NCBI GenBank assembly: GCA_963777975.1
Contig: CAVZSO010000008.1
Location: forward strand, 57,196-121,195
DNA: 64,000 nucleotides
Source of the DNA: CSP1-4 sp963777975
GTDB lineage: Bacteria; Chloroflexota; Limnocylindria; Limnocylindrales; CSP1-4
Direction: 5' to 3'
The notes under the pieces are model-generated. The model was given only the letters and a program-made list of their open reading frames with translations, did no database searches and was not told the origin of the DNA. Numbering within the stretch: the first letter of the stretch is position 1; each line of letters opens with the position of its first letter. The position numbers were made by a program, and so were the translations under genes. Shown in pieces: positions 8,868 through 21,276 of the stretch.

Positions 8868-10444
8868 CCCTCCGCCTGCGCAACACCCTGACCCGGCAGG
8901 TCGAGCCGGTCCTCCCGCTCGAGCGCGTCGGCGAGTCCGATCGCCAGCGGATCCGCATGTACTCCTGCGGGCCGACGGTCTATCGCTGGGCCCATGTCGG
9001 CAACCTGCGCACCTTCCTGTTGGCCGACCTCATCCGACGCGTGCTGCTCTACCACGGCATGGATGTCTTCCATGTCCAGAACATCACCGACGTCGGCCAC
9101 CTGCGCGACGAGCGATTCGACCGCGGCGCCGACCGGATGCTCGTGGCCGCGAAGCTCGAGAACAAGACGACGGCCGAGATCGCGGACGCCTACGAGGCCG
9201 GCTTCCATGCCGATGCGGCGCTCGTCAACCTGCTGCCAGCGCACGTCTTCCCGCGCGCGACCGAGCACATCCCGGAGATGCTGGCGCTCGCCGCCAGCCT
9301 CGAGGACCTTGGCTACGCCTACCTGGCGCCGGACGGCACGCTCTACTACGAGGTCGCCCGCCTTGCCGACTATGGGCGCCTGTCGGGCAACACCCTCGAC
9401 GAGCTGCGGGCCGGTCATCGCGTCGAGGTCGAGGCCGGCAAGCGCGACGCGGCCGACTTCGCGCTCTGGAAAGCCGCCGGCGAGGGCCGGGAGCTGAAGT
9501 GGCCGTCGAAGTGGGGCGAGGGCTTCCCGGGCTGGCACCTGGAGTGCTCGGCGATGGCCCGCCGATACCTCGGCGACGAGTTCGAGATCCACACCGGCGG
9601 CGTGGACAACGTCTTCCCGCACCACGAGGACGAGATCGCCCAATCCGTCCCGGTCACCGGCAAGGTGCCGGCGCGCCACTGGGTCCACGGCGAGCACCTG
9701 CTGATGAGCGGCCGGAAGATGGCCAAGTCGGCTGGCAACTTCCAGCGCATCACCGAGCTCGTCGAGGAGGGTATCGATCCCCTCGCCTTCCGCTACCTGA
9801 CGTTGACCTCGCACTACCGGCGGAAGCTCAACTACTCCGATGCCTCGATCACCGCCGCCGCGCGTTCACTCGACTCTCTGCGGGCCCGACTCCGGGCGCT
9901 CGGGCCGCCGCCAGCGTCCGGGCCATGGGTGGCGCCGGTCGTCCTCCGCGCGCGAACCTCGGGCGATCGGCCCGCGGGCACCGCCGAGGCCGTCGAGGGT
10001 CATGGCGGCGACGGCTCCTACGTCGTCCGGGACCGCGCTCACGGGACCGAGGCTCCGCTCTCGGACGCCGGCCGAGCGCTGCATGGTCGGTTCGTGGCAG
10101 CGCTCGATGACGATCTCGATCTGCCCGTGGCCCTGGCCGTCATGCGCGAGACGTTGCGCGCCGATCTGCCCGCCGACGAGCGTCGTTGGCTCGCCCTCGA
10201 CGCGGACGCCGTGTTGGGACTGGATCTGGACCGGGCCTGGGCGGCTCCATCGTCCACGGGTACGGACGCGAAGTCGGCTCCGGCCTCGCTCCCCGAAGGC
10301 GCCGCCGCGCTCATCACGGAGCGCTCAGCGGCGCGTGCCGCCCGCGACTTCGCCCGTGCCGACGGACTGCGCGATCAGCTGGCGGAGATGGGCGTCGATG
10401 TCGTTGATCGACCGGACGGCACGACGGACGTCAGGCGACGCTGA
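8864..10444 (+). CDS. cysS: cysteinyl-tRNA synthetase
   Basis: It charges tRNA-Cys with cysteine. It has the N-terminal YSCGPTVYRWAHVGNLRTFL block, where HVGN is the HIGH-type motif and the Cys is a zinc ligand. The HLECSAMA zinc/cysteine pocket follows, then GGVDNVFPHHEDEIAQS and the KMSKS-type loop GRKMAKSAGN (KMAKS). The C-terminal helical region ends in the family's usual LAEMGVDVVDRPDGT tail. About 526 residues, a little longer than usual because of a Pro/Ala/Arg-rich insert at about 9900-10030. The reading frame is intact, in contrast to most neighbours. It converges on the next minus-strand gene with a 14-bp overlap. Confidence 0.93.
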   Translation: MTLRLRNTLTRQVEPVLPLERVGESDRQRIRMYSCGPTVYRWAHVGNLRTFLLADLIRRVLLYHGMDVFHVQNITDVGHLRDERFDRGADRMLVAAKLENKTTAEIADAYEAGFHADAALVNLLPAHVFPRATEHIPEMLALAASLEDLGYAYLAPDGTLYYEVARLADYGRLSGNTLDELRAGHRVEVEAGKRDAADFALWKAAGEGRELKWPSKWGEGFPGWHLECSAMARRYLGDEFEIHTGGVDNVFPHHEDEIAQSVPVTGKVPARHWVHGEHLLMSGRKMAKSAGNFQRITELVEEGIDPLAFRYLTLTSHYRRKLNYSDASITAAARSLDSLRARLRALGPPPASGPWVAPVVLRARTSGDRPAGTAEAVEGHGGDGSYVVRDRAHGTEAPLSDAGRALHGRFVAALDDDLDLPVALAVMRETLRADLPADERRWLALDADAVLGLDLDRAWAAPSSTGTDAKSAPASLPEGAAALITERSAARAARDFARADGLRDQLAEMGVDVVDRPDGTTDVRRR

Positions 10445-12640
10445 CGCGCGCCCCGGCGACGATCTCGCGAGCCCGACCCCGAATGCCTATGGCGAACGGA
10501 TCATCGGCCGCGATGGCGCGCTCGAGGGCGTCGAGCACGTCGTAGTAGTCGTTCCAGGCGGCCCGCTCGCGCTCGACGACGCTGCGCAGGGCGTCGGCAC
10601 GCGTGAAGTCCAGGGCCTCACTGAGTCTTCGTGCGCCGATCTCCGCCATCTCGACGCCGAGCGTGCCCCGTCCGTCATCGAAGGTCTGCGCCAGACGCAA
10701 GGCGAAGCGGAGCATCACGACGGTCACCGGCAGCCGAGAGACGAAGCAGCCCGTGAACGGGTCGAGGATCGCCTTGACAGCCCGCGCGGCCTGCCAGCCG
10801 GCGTCGATCGTCTGGCCTTCCGCCCCGATCACCCTGGCCAAGGCCGAGAACTGCAGGATCCGGACGTCGTCGCCGATGACCTTGCCGGCCTCGGCCGCGG
10901 CCATCGCCTCGCCGGCGAACGCATCCTTGTCATGGCGCATGATCAGGCCCGCCGCATGCGCATACGCGAGGCGCGGCTCGGGATACGTCGGCGACCTCGC
11001 TCTGACCCCAGGACCGATAGCAGGTACGCCTGGTCCTCAGCCCGACCGACGAACGAGGGCGTGAACGGCCGATGCCGCCGCAGCGCGTCGACCAGGATCC
11101 CGTTCGTGCCGCCGGTCACGTGGACCCGCTGCGAGACACGTGGTCCGCCCGTCGCGGTCCAGGCGTGTCGTAGCGCTCCATCATCTCGGCTCGGGTCGAG
11201 AGCGCCTGCGGCAGCGCACTGAAGAAGACGGATCGGTCGTATGCCAGCGGCCCGACTCGGGTAGGCCACGTCCGGCGTGAACAATCCGCGGCCGATGTCG
11301 CGCTCGTTGACGAGGGCGCCGGCGATCATCCCGAGCTCGAGCTCGCGGCCCTGGAGGTCGACGCCGATGGCGCCCCAGAGCGGGGTCTCGAGGTGCTCGA
11401 ACGCGGAAGCGCGGGTCTCGGCCACGAGGTCCGCCTGTGGAAAGACCTGGTCGAGATCGATCTTGAAGGTGCCCCGGACGGCGGGATCGACGAGCACTTG
11501 CCAGAGTGCCGTGACGGCCTTCAGGAAGGTGTAGTGGCGTCCATAGGCGCCGTCGACGCCGAACGCCTCGCGCAACCGTGCCCGCCTGGCCTCCGGTGCA
11601 GCCGCCGGATCCGACGGCAAGAAGCGGTCGGCGGCCGGTCCCAGGACCTCGTCCACCAGGCGTTCGGTGTCGTCCTCGGTGAACACGAAGACGTCGAGAT
11701 GCCGAAGCGATCCCGCGGCGGCCAGCTCGGCCTCGACGTAGCGCCTGGCGATAGCGTGCAGCCCGGGATGCGTGACCGAGACAGACAGCAGGCACGTCAC
11801 CCGGCCGGTCCCGCGAGCTCGTTGGCGCTCGAAGTCGACGGCCTCGTCCAACCCGCGCAGGCCGTAGAGCAGCTCGTTGCCTGCGGGCTCGACGCCGATC
11901 TGGATGGGGTGGTCGTACCAGTGTGCCTGCGGTTCGGCGGCCGCGGTCGCCAGGTCGCGACGCAGGTCTGCCGGATACGGCAACGCCTCGACCGGGCGCG
12001 TCGGGGACGGGACCGTCAGCAGCACGTTGGAGGTGAACAGGAGCTGGCGGCCGGGATCGACGATCGGCGCCGGGTTGGGGGCCACGACCGTCACGGTCCG
12101 TGCCTCCCGAAGGCTGGCTTCCCGCTCCGCTTCATGGCCGCGGATGCCGACGCCCTCGGGGAAGAAGACCGACCAGAGGATCTCGATCCGGGTCTCCGCC
12201 ATCCGGCGACCCCAGCGTTTCGGCGGCTCGCACGAGCCGATCGGCGACGTCGGGATCGCCGGCGCACGCTCGCTCGATCTCCTCGGTCACCAGGACCAGC
12301 GCGCGACGATAGAGGTCTGCCAGACCGGCCGGTGCATCGGCCGGTGGTGCCTCGAGGTGCGCGATGGCCCGCCCGAAGGCCGGATGCGCGCGCCCGCAGA
12401 GGGCGACGAGGAAGGCAGCGGTCAGCGAGGCGGTGGCAGCCTCGCATCGGTCGTGCCCTGCTGTCGGTCGGCCCTCGGCAGTGCTGCGGGAGGCGGTCTG
12501 CCGCTCGTGCGCCCGGTCGCTCGCGGGCTCTCGTCTCCCGACGGGAGCCAACGCTCGGGGTCGAAGATCGGCAGCGCCGAACCCGCGATCCGCGGTCCCA
12601 GCATCCGCCGCAGGATGGCCTCGAAGGCGTCGATCGACAC
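10431..12640 (-). CDS. large glycosyltransferase-like protein of unknown function, frameshifted
   Basis: Best read as one protein of about 735 residues from GTG 12640 (SIDAFEAILRRMLGPRIAG) to the stop at 10431. Three fragments in different frames join near 12530, 12205 and 10955. The central block has FKIDLDQVFPQ, a DxD-like acidic motif, and VTGGTNGILVDALRRHRPF followed by FVGRAEDQAYLLSVLG; these resemble nucleotide-sugar glycosyltransferases. The C-terminal 170 residues are helical with YYDVLDALERAIAADDPF. No signal peptide or TM segment is seen. I do not recognise a named family, so the enzymatic guess is weak. Confidence 0.5.
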
Positions 12641-12681
12641 GATCCGCAGAGGGTAGCGCGTGCTCCGATGCGAAAGGCCCT

Positions 12682-14978
12682 TCAGTCGACCCGGACGTCC
12701 AGCCTGCGCAATCGGAGCGAGTTGAGGACGACGCTGACCGAGCTGATGGCCATCGCACCCGCTGCCAGAGCCGGGTTGAGGGTCAGGCCGGTGAGCGGGT
12801 AGAGGACGCCCATGGCGACGGGGATGAGGACCACGTTGTAGCCGAACGCCCAGGCGAGGTTCTCGCGGATGACGGTCATGGTGCTGCGTGAGAGGGCGAT
12901 GGCCGCCGTCACCAAGCGTGGGTCGCCGCCGACGAGGGTCACGTCGGAGGCCTCGATGGCGACGTCGGTGCCGGTCCCGATGGCCACCCCGAGATCCGCC
13001 TGGGCGAGCGCCGGCGCATCGTTGATGCCGTCGCCGACCATGGCCACGACCGAGCCATCGGCCTGCAGGGACCGAACGCGCTCGGCTTTGTCGCCAGGCA
13101 GGACCTCGGCCATGACGTGGTCTGGCGCGATCCCGACTGCCTGCGCCACGCTATGGGCGGTCGGCCAGGCGTCGCCCGTGACGAGCCACGCCTGGGTGCC
13201 ATGTTCGGCGAGGTCGCGGATGGCGGCTGCCGCCTCCGGCTTGATCGGGTCGGCGATGACGATGAGCCCTGCTGCCCGACCATCGATGGCCACGAAGACC
13301 GGCGTCATACCTTCAGCGGCGGCTCGCTGTGCCGCATCGGCGAGCGCTCCGAGCTCGATGCCGCGGGCGTCCATCAATCGGGCGTTGCCGATGGCGACGG
13401 GATGGCCGTCGACCGTGGCCACGGCCCCGAGGCCGGTCAGCGATTCGAAGCCCGCCAGCGGTCGGAAGCCCAACTCGTCCTGGCGCGCTCGGGCGACGAT
13501 GGCGGCCGCGAGCGGATGCTCCGAGCCGCGCTCGACCGAAGCCGCGAGGTCCAGGAGCTCGGCGGCGGTCACGCCGTCGGCCGGGACGAGGTCCGTGACC
13601 GCAGGTCGTCCGACGGTCAGGGTGCCCGTCTTGTCGAAGACCACGGCGCTCACGTGACCCGCTCGTTCAAGGGCGTCGCCGCCGCGGATGAGGATGCCGG
13701 CCTGGGCCGCGCGGCCGGTGCCGACCATGATCGCGGTCGGCGTGGCCAGGCCCATGGCGCACGGGCAGGCGATGATGAGCACGGTGATGGCCGCGATGAG
13801 CCCGAGCGTGAAGCTCGGTTCCGGGCCCAGGACCAGCCAGGCGACGAACGTCAGCGCGGCGAGCACGAGCACGATGGGCACGAAGACCGCGCTGATGCGG
13901 TCAGCCAGCGCCTGGATGGGCGCCTTGGAGCCCTGCGCCTCCTCGACCATGCGCACGATCTGGGCCAGGACGGTGTCCCGTCCGACGCGCGTGGCGCGCA
14001 GGACGATGGTGCCGCTCCGATCGATCGTCGCCCCGATGACCTCGTCACCCGGCCCCTTGGCGACCGGCATCGACTCGCCGGTCAGCATCGACTGGTCGAG
14101 GCTCGCGGCGCCGTCGGTGACGATGCCGTCGACGGGCACCTTCTCCCCGGCCGAACGCGGACGAGGTCGCCCGGCTGGACCTGCTCGATCGGCACGTCGG
14201 TCTCGAGGTCCCCGACGACGACGCGCGCGGTCCTGGCCTGGAGACCGACGAGCGCACGGATGGCGCCGGCGGTCTGACGCTTGGCCCGCGCCTCCATCCA
14301 GCGTCCGAGGAGGATGAGCCCGACGATGATCGTGCTGGAGTCGAAGTAGGTCTCGGGTGGACGACCGGCCTCCATCAGCACCTGGGGCCAGAGCGTGATG
14401 ACCGTGGAGTAGCCCCATGCCGCGGTCGTCCCGATGGCGACCAGCGTGTCCATCGTCACGTCGCCGTGGCGCGCAGCCTTCCACGCCGCGCGCAGGAAAC
14501 GCCCGCCGGCCCAGAACAGGACGAAGGTCGCTGGCAGGAGGACGAGTCGATTGGCCGTCTCCATATCGAAGGGGCGGTCCGGCCAGAACATGACGGCCAT
14601 GATCCCGAGGGCGATGGCCAGGCTGACCACGGCGCGCAGGCGCAGATCGGTCAGCTCGCGATCCTTCGCCTGTGCCTCCGCGTCCACGTCCGCCGCCAGA
14701 TCGACGGCCGTCGGCTGCCCGACAGACGACGTCGGCCGAACGTCGTAGCCGGCGGACTCGACCGCGCTGACCAGCTCAGCCCGCCCGGCGACCGTCGGGT
14801 CGACTCGCACGGTCGCTCGCTCAGTGGCCAGGTTGACGCTGGCGTCCACGACGCCGTCGGTCCGCTTCAGGAAGCGCTCGATGCGGTTGACACACGAAGC
14901 GCAGGTCATGCCCTCGATGGGCAGCACCATCTCGATCGTCTGTGGCGCCACTGGCGTCGTCGCGGATCCGGCGTTCAT
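12682..14978 (-). CDS. copA: copper-exporting P1B-type ATPase
   Basis: About 765 residues. An N-terminal heavy-metal-associated domain has the Cu-binding GMTCASCVNRIE motif. The A-domain loop SMLTGESMPV follows, then the Cu(+) CPC membrane motif IACPCAMGLATPTA, the phosphorylated Asp in DKTGT, the HP locus SEHPLAAAIV and the hinge GDGINDAPALAQADLG. These identify a P1B-1 Cu(I) exporter of the inner membrane. One homopolymer indel near 14150 (RPGEKVPVDG block) splits the frame. A perfect palindrome overlapping the start codon (14977-14993) suggests CsoR-type copper-responsive control. No csoR or copZ is visible nearby. Confidence 0.92.
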
Positions 14979-14993
14979 ACTCCCCGGGAGTAT
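14977..14993. promoter_or_regulatory. CsoR-like operator at the copA start
   Basis: ATACTCCCCGGGAGTAT is a perfect 8-bp inverted repeat with a one-base centre. It matches the general look of CsoR copper operators (A/T-rich ends with a C-run/G-run core). It overlaps the copA start codon and lies 22 bp before the divergent ogt start. Binding here would block a short-leader or leaderless copA transcript. Confidence 0.55.
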
Positions 14994-15014
14994 ACCAGCG
15001 GCGATACTGGCGGC

Positions 15015-15599
15015 ATGACGAGGCAGACATCGACAGCCGACGTGGTCGCCCTGATGGCGACCGCAGCGAGCCCCTGGGGTCCGGTCCACGTGGTCGCCAG
15101 CGAGACCGGCGTCGCGGCCATCGAGCGCGACTGGTCGGCGGATGCCGTCGCGCGACTGGTCGGCGACCGACTCGGTGGGCGCGTCGCGCCCGTCGATCCC
15201 GCGTCGCTGCCGGATGGTCGGGCGCGGTTGCTGCGTGCCGGTCTCCGGGCGGTGGCTGAGGTCGCTGCGGGCGACGAACCGACGGGCGAGCTACCGCTCG
15301 ACTGGCGGGGCATCTCGGCCTGGGATCGACGCGTGCTCGAGGGTGCAGGAACACTCCGACGCGGAGAGGTCACCTCGTACGGCCGGCTGGCACGACGCAT
15401 CGGCGCCCCGGGTGCGGCCCGCGCGGTGGGAGCCGCCCTGGGGCGCAACCCGTTCTGGCTGCTCATCCCCTGCCATCGGGTCGTCGCCGGGGACGGATCG
15501 ATCGGCGGCTACGGCGGTGGCGCCGATGCCATCGAGGTCAAGCGCGACCTGCTGGCCCGCGAAGGCGTTGCGGTCCCGGTGGCTGAACTGGTGGGCTAG
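15015..15599 (+). CDS. ogt: methylated-DNA--protein-cysteine methyltransferase
   Basis: It removes O6-alkyl groups from guanine in DNA by transfer to its own Cys. About 194 residues, intact. It shows the helix-turn-helix block GEVTSYGRLARRIGAPGAARAVGAAL-type sequence, the acceptor motif IPCHRVVAGDGSIGGYGGG (Cys near residue 155) and the final KRDLLAREG helix. ATG 15015 is chosen; no strong ribosome site is seen. It is divergent from copA with only 36 bp between the starts, so both promoters share the palindrome region. Confidence 0.9.
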   Translation: MTRQTSTADVVALMATAASPWGPVHVVASETGVAAIERDWSADAVARLVGDRLGGRVAPVDPASLPDGRARLLRAGLRAVAEVAAGDEPTGELPLDWRGISAWDRRVLEGAGTLRRGEVTSYGRLARRIGAPGAARAVGAALGRNPFWLLIPCHRVVAGDGSIGGYGGGADAIEVKRDLLAREGVAVPVAELVG

Positions 15600-15619
15600 C
15601 AGCGCCCAGGCTTGAGCGG

Positions 15620-16123
15620 CTAGCGGCCCACCGGTCGCATCGGGAAGACGCCGACCACGATGGCGACCTCGGGGTCGTGCCCGAGCTCGATGCCGACCTC
15701 GCCCTGGCGCACAAGGTCGGCCATGAAACGGCCCTCGCGCTCGGGCAAGCCGATATAGCAGCGCCCGGCGGGCGTTTCCATCGCGGTCACTTCGTCGCAC
15801 TCGCCGTTGAGCTCGAAGCGACGCCGGAGCTCGTGCATCGGGACGTACGGCCGCGACTTGATGAAGCGTCGCAGCTGAGCAGCGGTCGTGCCGCGCTCGA
15901 GGTCGCCGTTCATGCCCGGAGCCCCGTTCATGGCCGGTGCCCCGTTCGTCGGCAGCATCCCGCTGGCCTGTGGTGATCCGTTCGTCTGCGGTGATCCGTT
16001 CGTCTGCGGCGGTCGGTCGCCGGCGACAAGGGCGTGGTCGATCGGGGGCGATGTGAAGCCGTCGGCGGGTGGCTGGGCGTCGGAGGTCGCGGTCGTCACG
16101 ATGTGATCGTCGGGCTCGGTCAT
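15620..16123 (-). CDS. hypothetical protein with Asn-Gly repeats
   Basis: 167 residues, intact. Residues 35-75 are low complexity with repeated TNGSPQ / MNGAP units. The C-terminal half looks folded, with LRRFIKSRPYVPMHELRRRF and ETPAGRCYIGLPEREGRFMA. The Cys-rich ECDEVTAMETPAGRCY area and a final VAIVVGVFPM strand are visible. I do not recognise the family; the C-terminal domain could bind nucleic acid or act as an adaptor. It converges on ogt. Confidence 0.55.
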   Translation of the reverse strand: MTEPDDHIVTTATSDAQPPADGFTSPPIDHALVAGDRPPQTNGSPQTNGSPQASGMLPTNGAPAMNGAPGMNGDLERGTTAAQLRRFIKSRPYVPMHELRRRFELNGECDEVTAMETPAGRCYIGLPEREGRFMADLVRQGEVGIELGHDPEVAIVVGVFPMRPVGR

Positions 16124-16190
16124 CGTTTCGCAGTCAGTCTGGCACGCCGGTGGTCGCCGGCGTCATGGCCTCCGATGATACGCCCCGCCG

Positions 16191-17346
16191 TCAGGTGCCG
16201 CTCACGACGTAGAGGTCGCGGCTCGATCGGTTCATGGCATCGGCACCAGCTGGCCCGCAGACGACGATATCCTCGATGCGGGCTCCGTCGCGGCCTTCGA
16301 CGTAGATGCCGGGCTCGATGCTGAAGGCGTGCCCGACGCGCAGCGGTTGGGTATTGCCGGCCACGATGTACGGATCCTCGTGGACCTCGAGGCCGATGCC
16401 GTGACCCGTGCGATGGATGAACCAGTCGCCGAAACCCGCATCACTGATGACCGTCCGCGCGCTGGCGTCGATCGCTTCGCAGGCGATGCCCGGCCGGACC
16501 GCCGCCGTCGCTTCGGCCTGGGCGCGCTGGAGGACGGCGTAGCGGGTCAGGAATTCGGGGTCGGGGCGCTCCGTGTCGCCCGTCACCCAGATGGTCCGCG
16601 TGGTATCCGAGCAGTAGCCCTGGAGGACGCCGCCGATATCGAGGACGATGGCATCGCCGGCGTCGATCCGTCGGTCACCGGGTTCGTGATGCGGGGACGC
16701 CGAGTTCGGGCCCGAGGCGACGATGGCGAAGGCGGCTTCGTCGTGACCTTCGTCGAGGAGCCGCTCGTGGACCTCTCGAGCGACCTCTGCTTCGCTGCGC
16801 GTGATCAATCGACCAGCCGCGATGGCCTCGACGACGCCGATCGGCGGCCGCCCCGGCGGCGCGCAGGTGATCGATCTCGTCGGCATCCTTGATGGCACGC
16901 AGCTCGGCCAGCGCGGCACTGGCGAGCCCGAACGTCGCCCCGGCGAAGCGTGCCTGCAGCGCTAGGGCGTGCATCGCCCACAGGTGATCGGAGAGCAGGA
17001 GGCGTCCGGCGTCTGCTCCGGCCGGCAGGCTGGTCGCCACCCGCTCGATCGGATCGTCGGTCTCGTCCCAGCTGACCACGTCGACCAGGCCGGCCGCCGC
17101 GGCCGGCGAGCCCAGCGCCGGCGCTCGTTCGAGGCGCGGCACGATGAGCGCGGCCGGGCCATCGATGGGCAGCACCAACATGGTCAGCCGCTCCAGGGGT
17201 CGCGCGGCGTAGCCCGTCAGCCACCGGAGCTGAGGGCCGACCCCGATGAGGAGGGCGCTCGCGCCACGACCTTGCGTGGCATCCCGCGCGGCCGACAGGC
17301 GCTCCCCGTATCGGGTCGCGGGGATGGCCACCGCCCTGGCCGTCAC
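16191..17346 (-). CDS. Xaa-Pro aminopeptidase-type metallopeptidase (M24)
   Basis: N-terminal creatinase-like domain (LLIGVGPQLRWLTGYAARPL) followed by the pita-bread catalytic domain. Metal ligands are visible in DIGGVLQGYCSDTTRTIWV (two Asp), HRTGHGIGLEVHEDP (His) and FSIEPGIYVEGRDGARIED (two Glu). Start GTG 17346 fits the family length (about 385 residues). One indel lies near 16860. The GTG overlaps the stop of the upstream receiver-like gene by 4 nt, so the two are coupled. The likely role is release of N-terminal residues next to proline. Confidence 0.88.
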
Positions 17347-17759
17347 CGGGCCGCGTCCACCGGTCGATGCATCCAGGCGGCGATGGTCGCCGGTCCGTCG
17401 TCGTGCAACTTCCGGTATGCGAGCACCTTGCCCGCGCCGGCCGCCAGCGCGCGCTTGCGCAACGCGACATCGTCGTGGTTGGCCACTGCGAGGACGGGCA
17501 GGCCGAGGCGGTGGAGCGCGGCGATGACGGCCATCGGGTCCGCCGTCATCAGCGCCGTGTCGACGATGGCGCTGTCGCATCCCTCGGTCGCTTTGACCGC
17601 GACTTGACCATCGACGTCGCCGCTCTGGAGGTCGCCGCGAGCGTCGGCGAGCACGGCCGCAGCCGACAGGCGGCGTGGCTCAGCACCGGCGCGGCGGACG
17701 GCATCCGTCAATCGGCTGGCCCAGATGAGATCGTCTGCCACGACGGCGATACGGGTCAC
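17343..17759 (-). CDS. receiver-like domain protein
   Basis: 138 residues from GTG 17759. Strands and turns follow a CheY-like fold: RIAVVADDLIWASRL with an acidic pair, SAIVDTALM at the phospho-acceptor strand, LPVLAVANHDD and a late GAGKVLAYRKL with the conserved Lys position. It is a stand-alone receiver or pseudo-receiver, since no output domain follows. The gene overlaps the M24 peptidase start. Confidence 0.6.
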   Translation of the reverse strand: MTRIAVVADDLIWASRLTDAVRRAGAEPRRLSAAAVLADARGDLQSGDVDGQVAVKATEGCDSAIVDTALMTADPMAVIAALHRLGLPVLAVANHDDVALRKRALAAGAGKVLAYRKLHDDGPATIAAWMHRPVDAAR

Positions 17760-17813
17760 GCCGGCGATGATAGCCGCGGCGCTCCTGAGCGCGGTCAGGG
17801 GTAGACTCACGCC

Positions 17814-18343
17814 GTGAGCATGCAGACCGGCCTCGATGCCGGCGGCACCCCAGGTCCCAGTCGAAAGCCCGCATCGGGCGCGCTGGCGGACCGCGACCTG
17901 CGCAGCGAGCGAGTGCGCGACGTCATGCGTCGCGAGCCGATCGTCGTCGCCAGCGGCACATCCATCGGTCGTGGCATCGCCGCCATCCAGGCAGCCCGCG
18001 CGGACTGCATCCTGGTCTCGGCCGAAGGCCGGCTGGCTGGCATCCTGACCGAGCGCGATGTGCTGTTGAAGGTGGTCGGTCAGGCGGTCGATCTCGACGC
18101 GCCCGTCGACGCGTTCATGACCGCGGGGCCGGATGCGCTGACACCTGAGGCGACGATGGGCGAGGCGCTGGCGCTCATGGACCGAGGTGGCTACCGCCAC
18201 GTGCCGCTCGTCGACGCCGACGGTCGGATCGCAGGCCTGCTCCGGCAGCAGGACATCCTGGCCTACGTCGCGGAAGCGTTCCCGGAGTCGATCCTCAACC
18301 TGCCACCTCGACCGCATCAGCGCATGGACGAGCAGGACGGCGC

Positions 18344-18347
<4 letters not shown>
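17814..18347 (+). CDS. tandem CBS-domain protein
   Basis: 177 residues from GTG 17814 (ATG 17820 is possible). Two CBS motifs are clear: VRDVMRREPIVVASGTSIG to GILTERDVLLKVV, and VDAFMTAGPDALTPEATMG to GLLRQQDILAYVAE. Such pairs bind adenine nucleotides and usually regulate a partner enzyme. Its stop overlaps the korA start (GTGA at 18344), so it may sense energy charge for the ferredoxin oxidoreductase; that is inference from context. A second CBS gene flanks korB on the other side. Confidence 0.82.
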
Positions 18348-20215
<1,868 letters not shown>

Positions 20216-20219
<4 letters not shown>

Positions 20220-21257
20220 CCGACACCCTCACGGACGCCATGCCCGGCCAACCCATCCAGCTGACGCGCAAGGACTTCGTCTCGGACCAGGAGGTCCGCT
20301 GGTGCCCGGGCTGTGGCGACTACTCGATCCTCGCCCAGACGCAGAAGGTGATGCCCGACTTCGGCTATGCCAAGGAGAACATCGTCTTCATCAGCGGCAT
20401 CGGCTGCTCCAGCCGCCTGCCCTACTACATGAACACGTACGGCTTCCACACCATCCATGGCCGCGCGCCGACGCTCGCCACCGGCCTCAAGGCGGCCCGG
20501 CCGGACCTCATGGTCTGGGTCATCACCGGCGACGGCGACGCGCTGTCGATCGGCGGCAACCACGTCATCCACGTCATGCGGCGCAACGTGGACGTCAAGC
20601 TGGTCATGTTCAACAACCGGATCTACGGCCTGACCAAGGGCCAGTACTCGCCGACGTCCGAGCTCGGCAAGCGCACCAAGTCGACGCCCGATGGGACCAT
20701 CGACCGGCCGGTCATGCCGCTCTCGCGTGGCGCTGGCTGCGGAGGCGACCTTCGTGGCGCGGTCGGTCGACATCCACACCGACCACATCCAGGGCATGCT
20801 CACGCGCGCCGGCGACCACCGTGGCACGGCCTTCGTCGAGGTCTACCAGAACTGCAACATCTTCAACGACGGCGCGTACCGAGACTTCACCGACCGCGAG
20901 GTCCGCGACGACCGCATGCTCTTGCTCGAGCACGGCAAGCCGATGATCTTCGGCAAGGACCGCGACAAGGGCATCCGCCTCAACGGCCTCCACCCCGAGG
21001 TCGTCGAACTTGGCGGGGCGATCAGCGAGGCCGACCTCCTGGTGCACGACGAGCAGGCCGACGATCCGCACCTGGCCTTCATGCTCACGCGCATGTGGTG
21101 GCCCGACTACCCGGTGCCGGTCGGCGTCTTCCGGGACGTCAGCCGCCCGACCTACGACGACCTGATGACCGGCCAGATCGAGGCGGTCGTCGCTCAGCGC
21201 GGGCAAGGGGACCTGAAGAAGCTGCTCGAGAGCGGCGAGACATGGACCGTCAGCTGA
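20216..21257 (+). CDS. korB: 2-oxoacid:ferredoxin oxidoreductase, beta subunit (KorB)
   Basis: Thiamine diphosphate and Fe-S binding subunit, partner of korA. WCPGCGDYSILAQ and FISGIGCSSRLPYYM carry the cluster-ligand cysteines. The ThDP/Mg site is VITGDGDALSIGGNHVIHVM with MFNNRIYGLTKGQYSPTS. About 347 residues, usual for KorB. One indel near 20730 splits the frame between the SPTSELGKRTKSTPDG block and FVARSVDIHTDHIQGML. The ATG overlaps the korA stop (ATGA), which implies coupled translation. Confidence 0.9.
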
Positions 21258-21276
21258 TTCGACCGGGAGCGACGTC

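Noticed and set aside
8120..9814. 564-residue frame antisense to cysS
   Set aside because: Low-complexity shadow; CysRS motifs are on the other strand.
7793..10444. One 883-residue protein covering a membrane protein and CysRS
   Set aside because: The frame starts inside the upstream gene, both parts are complete families, and an ATGA overlap is expected at 8864; treated as two genes.
15888..16106. CRISPR-like short repeats
   Set aside because: The repeats are in-frame Asn-Gly codon units inside a protein; no regular spacers.
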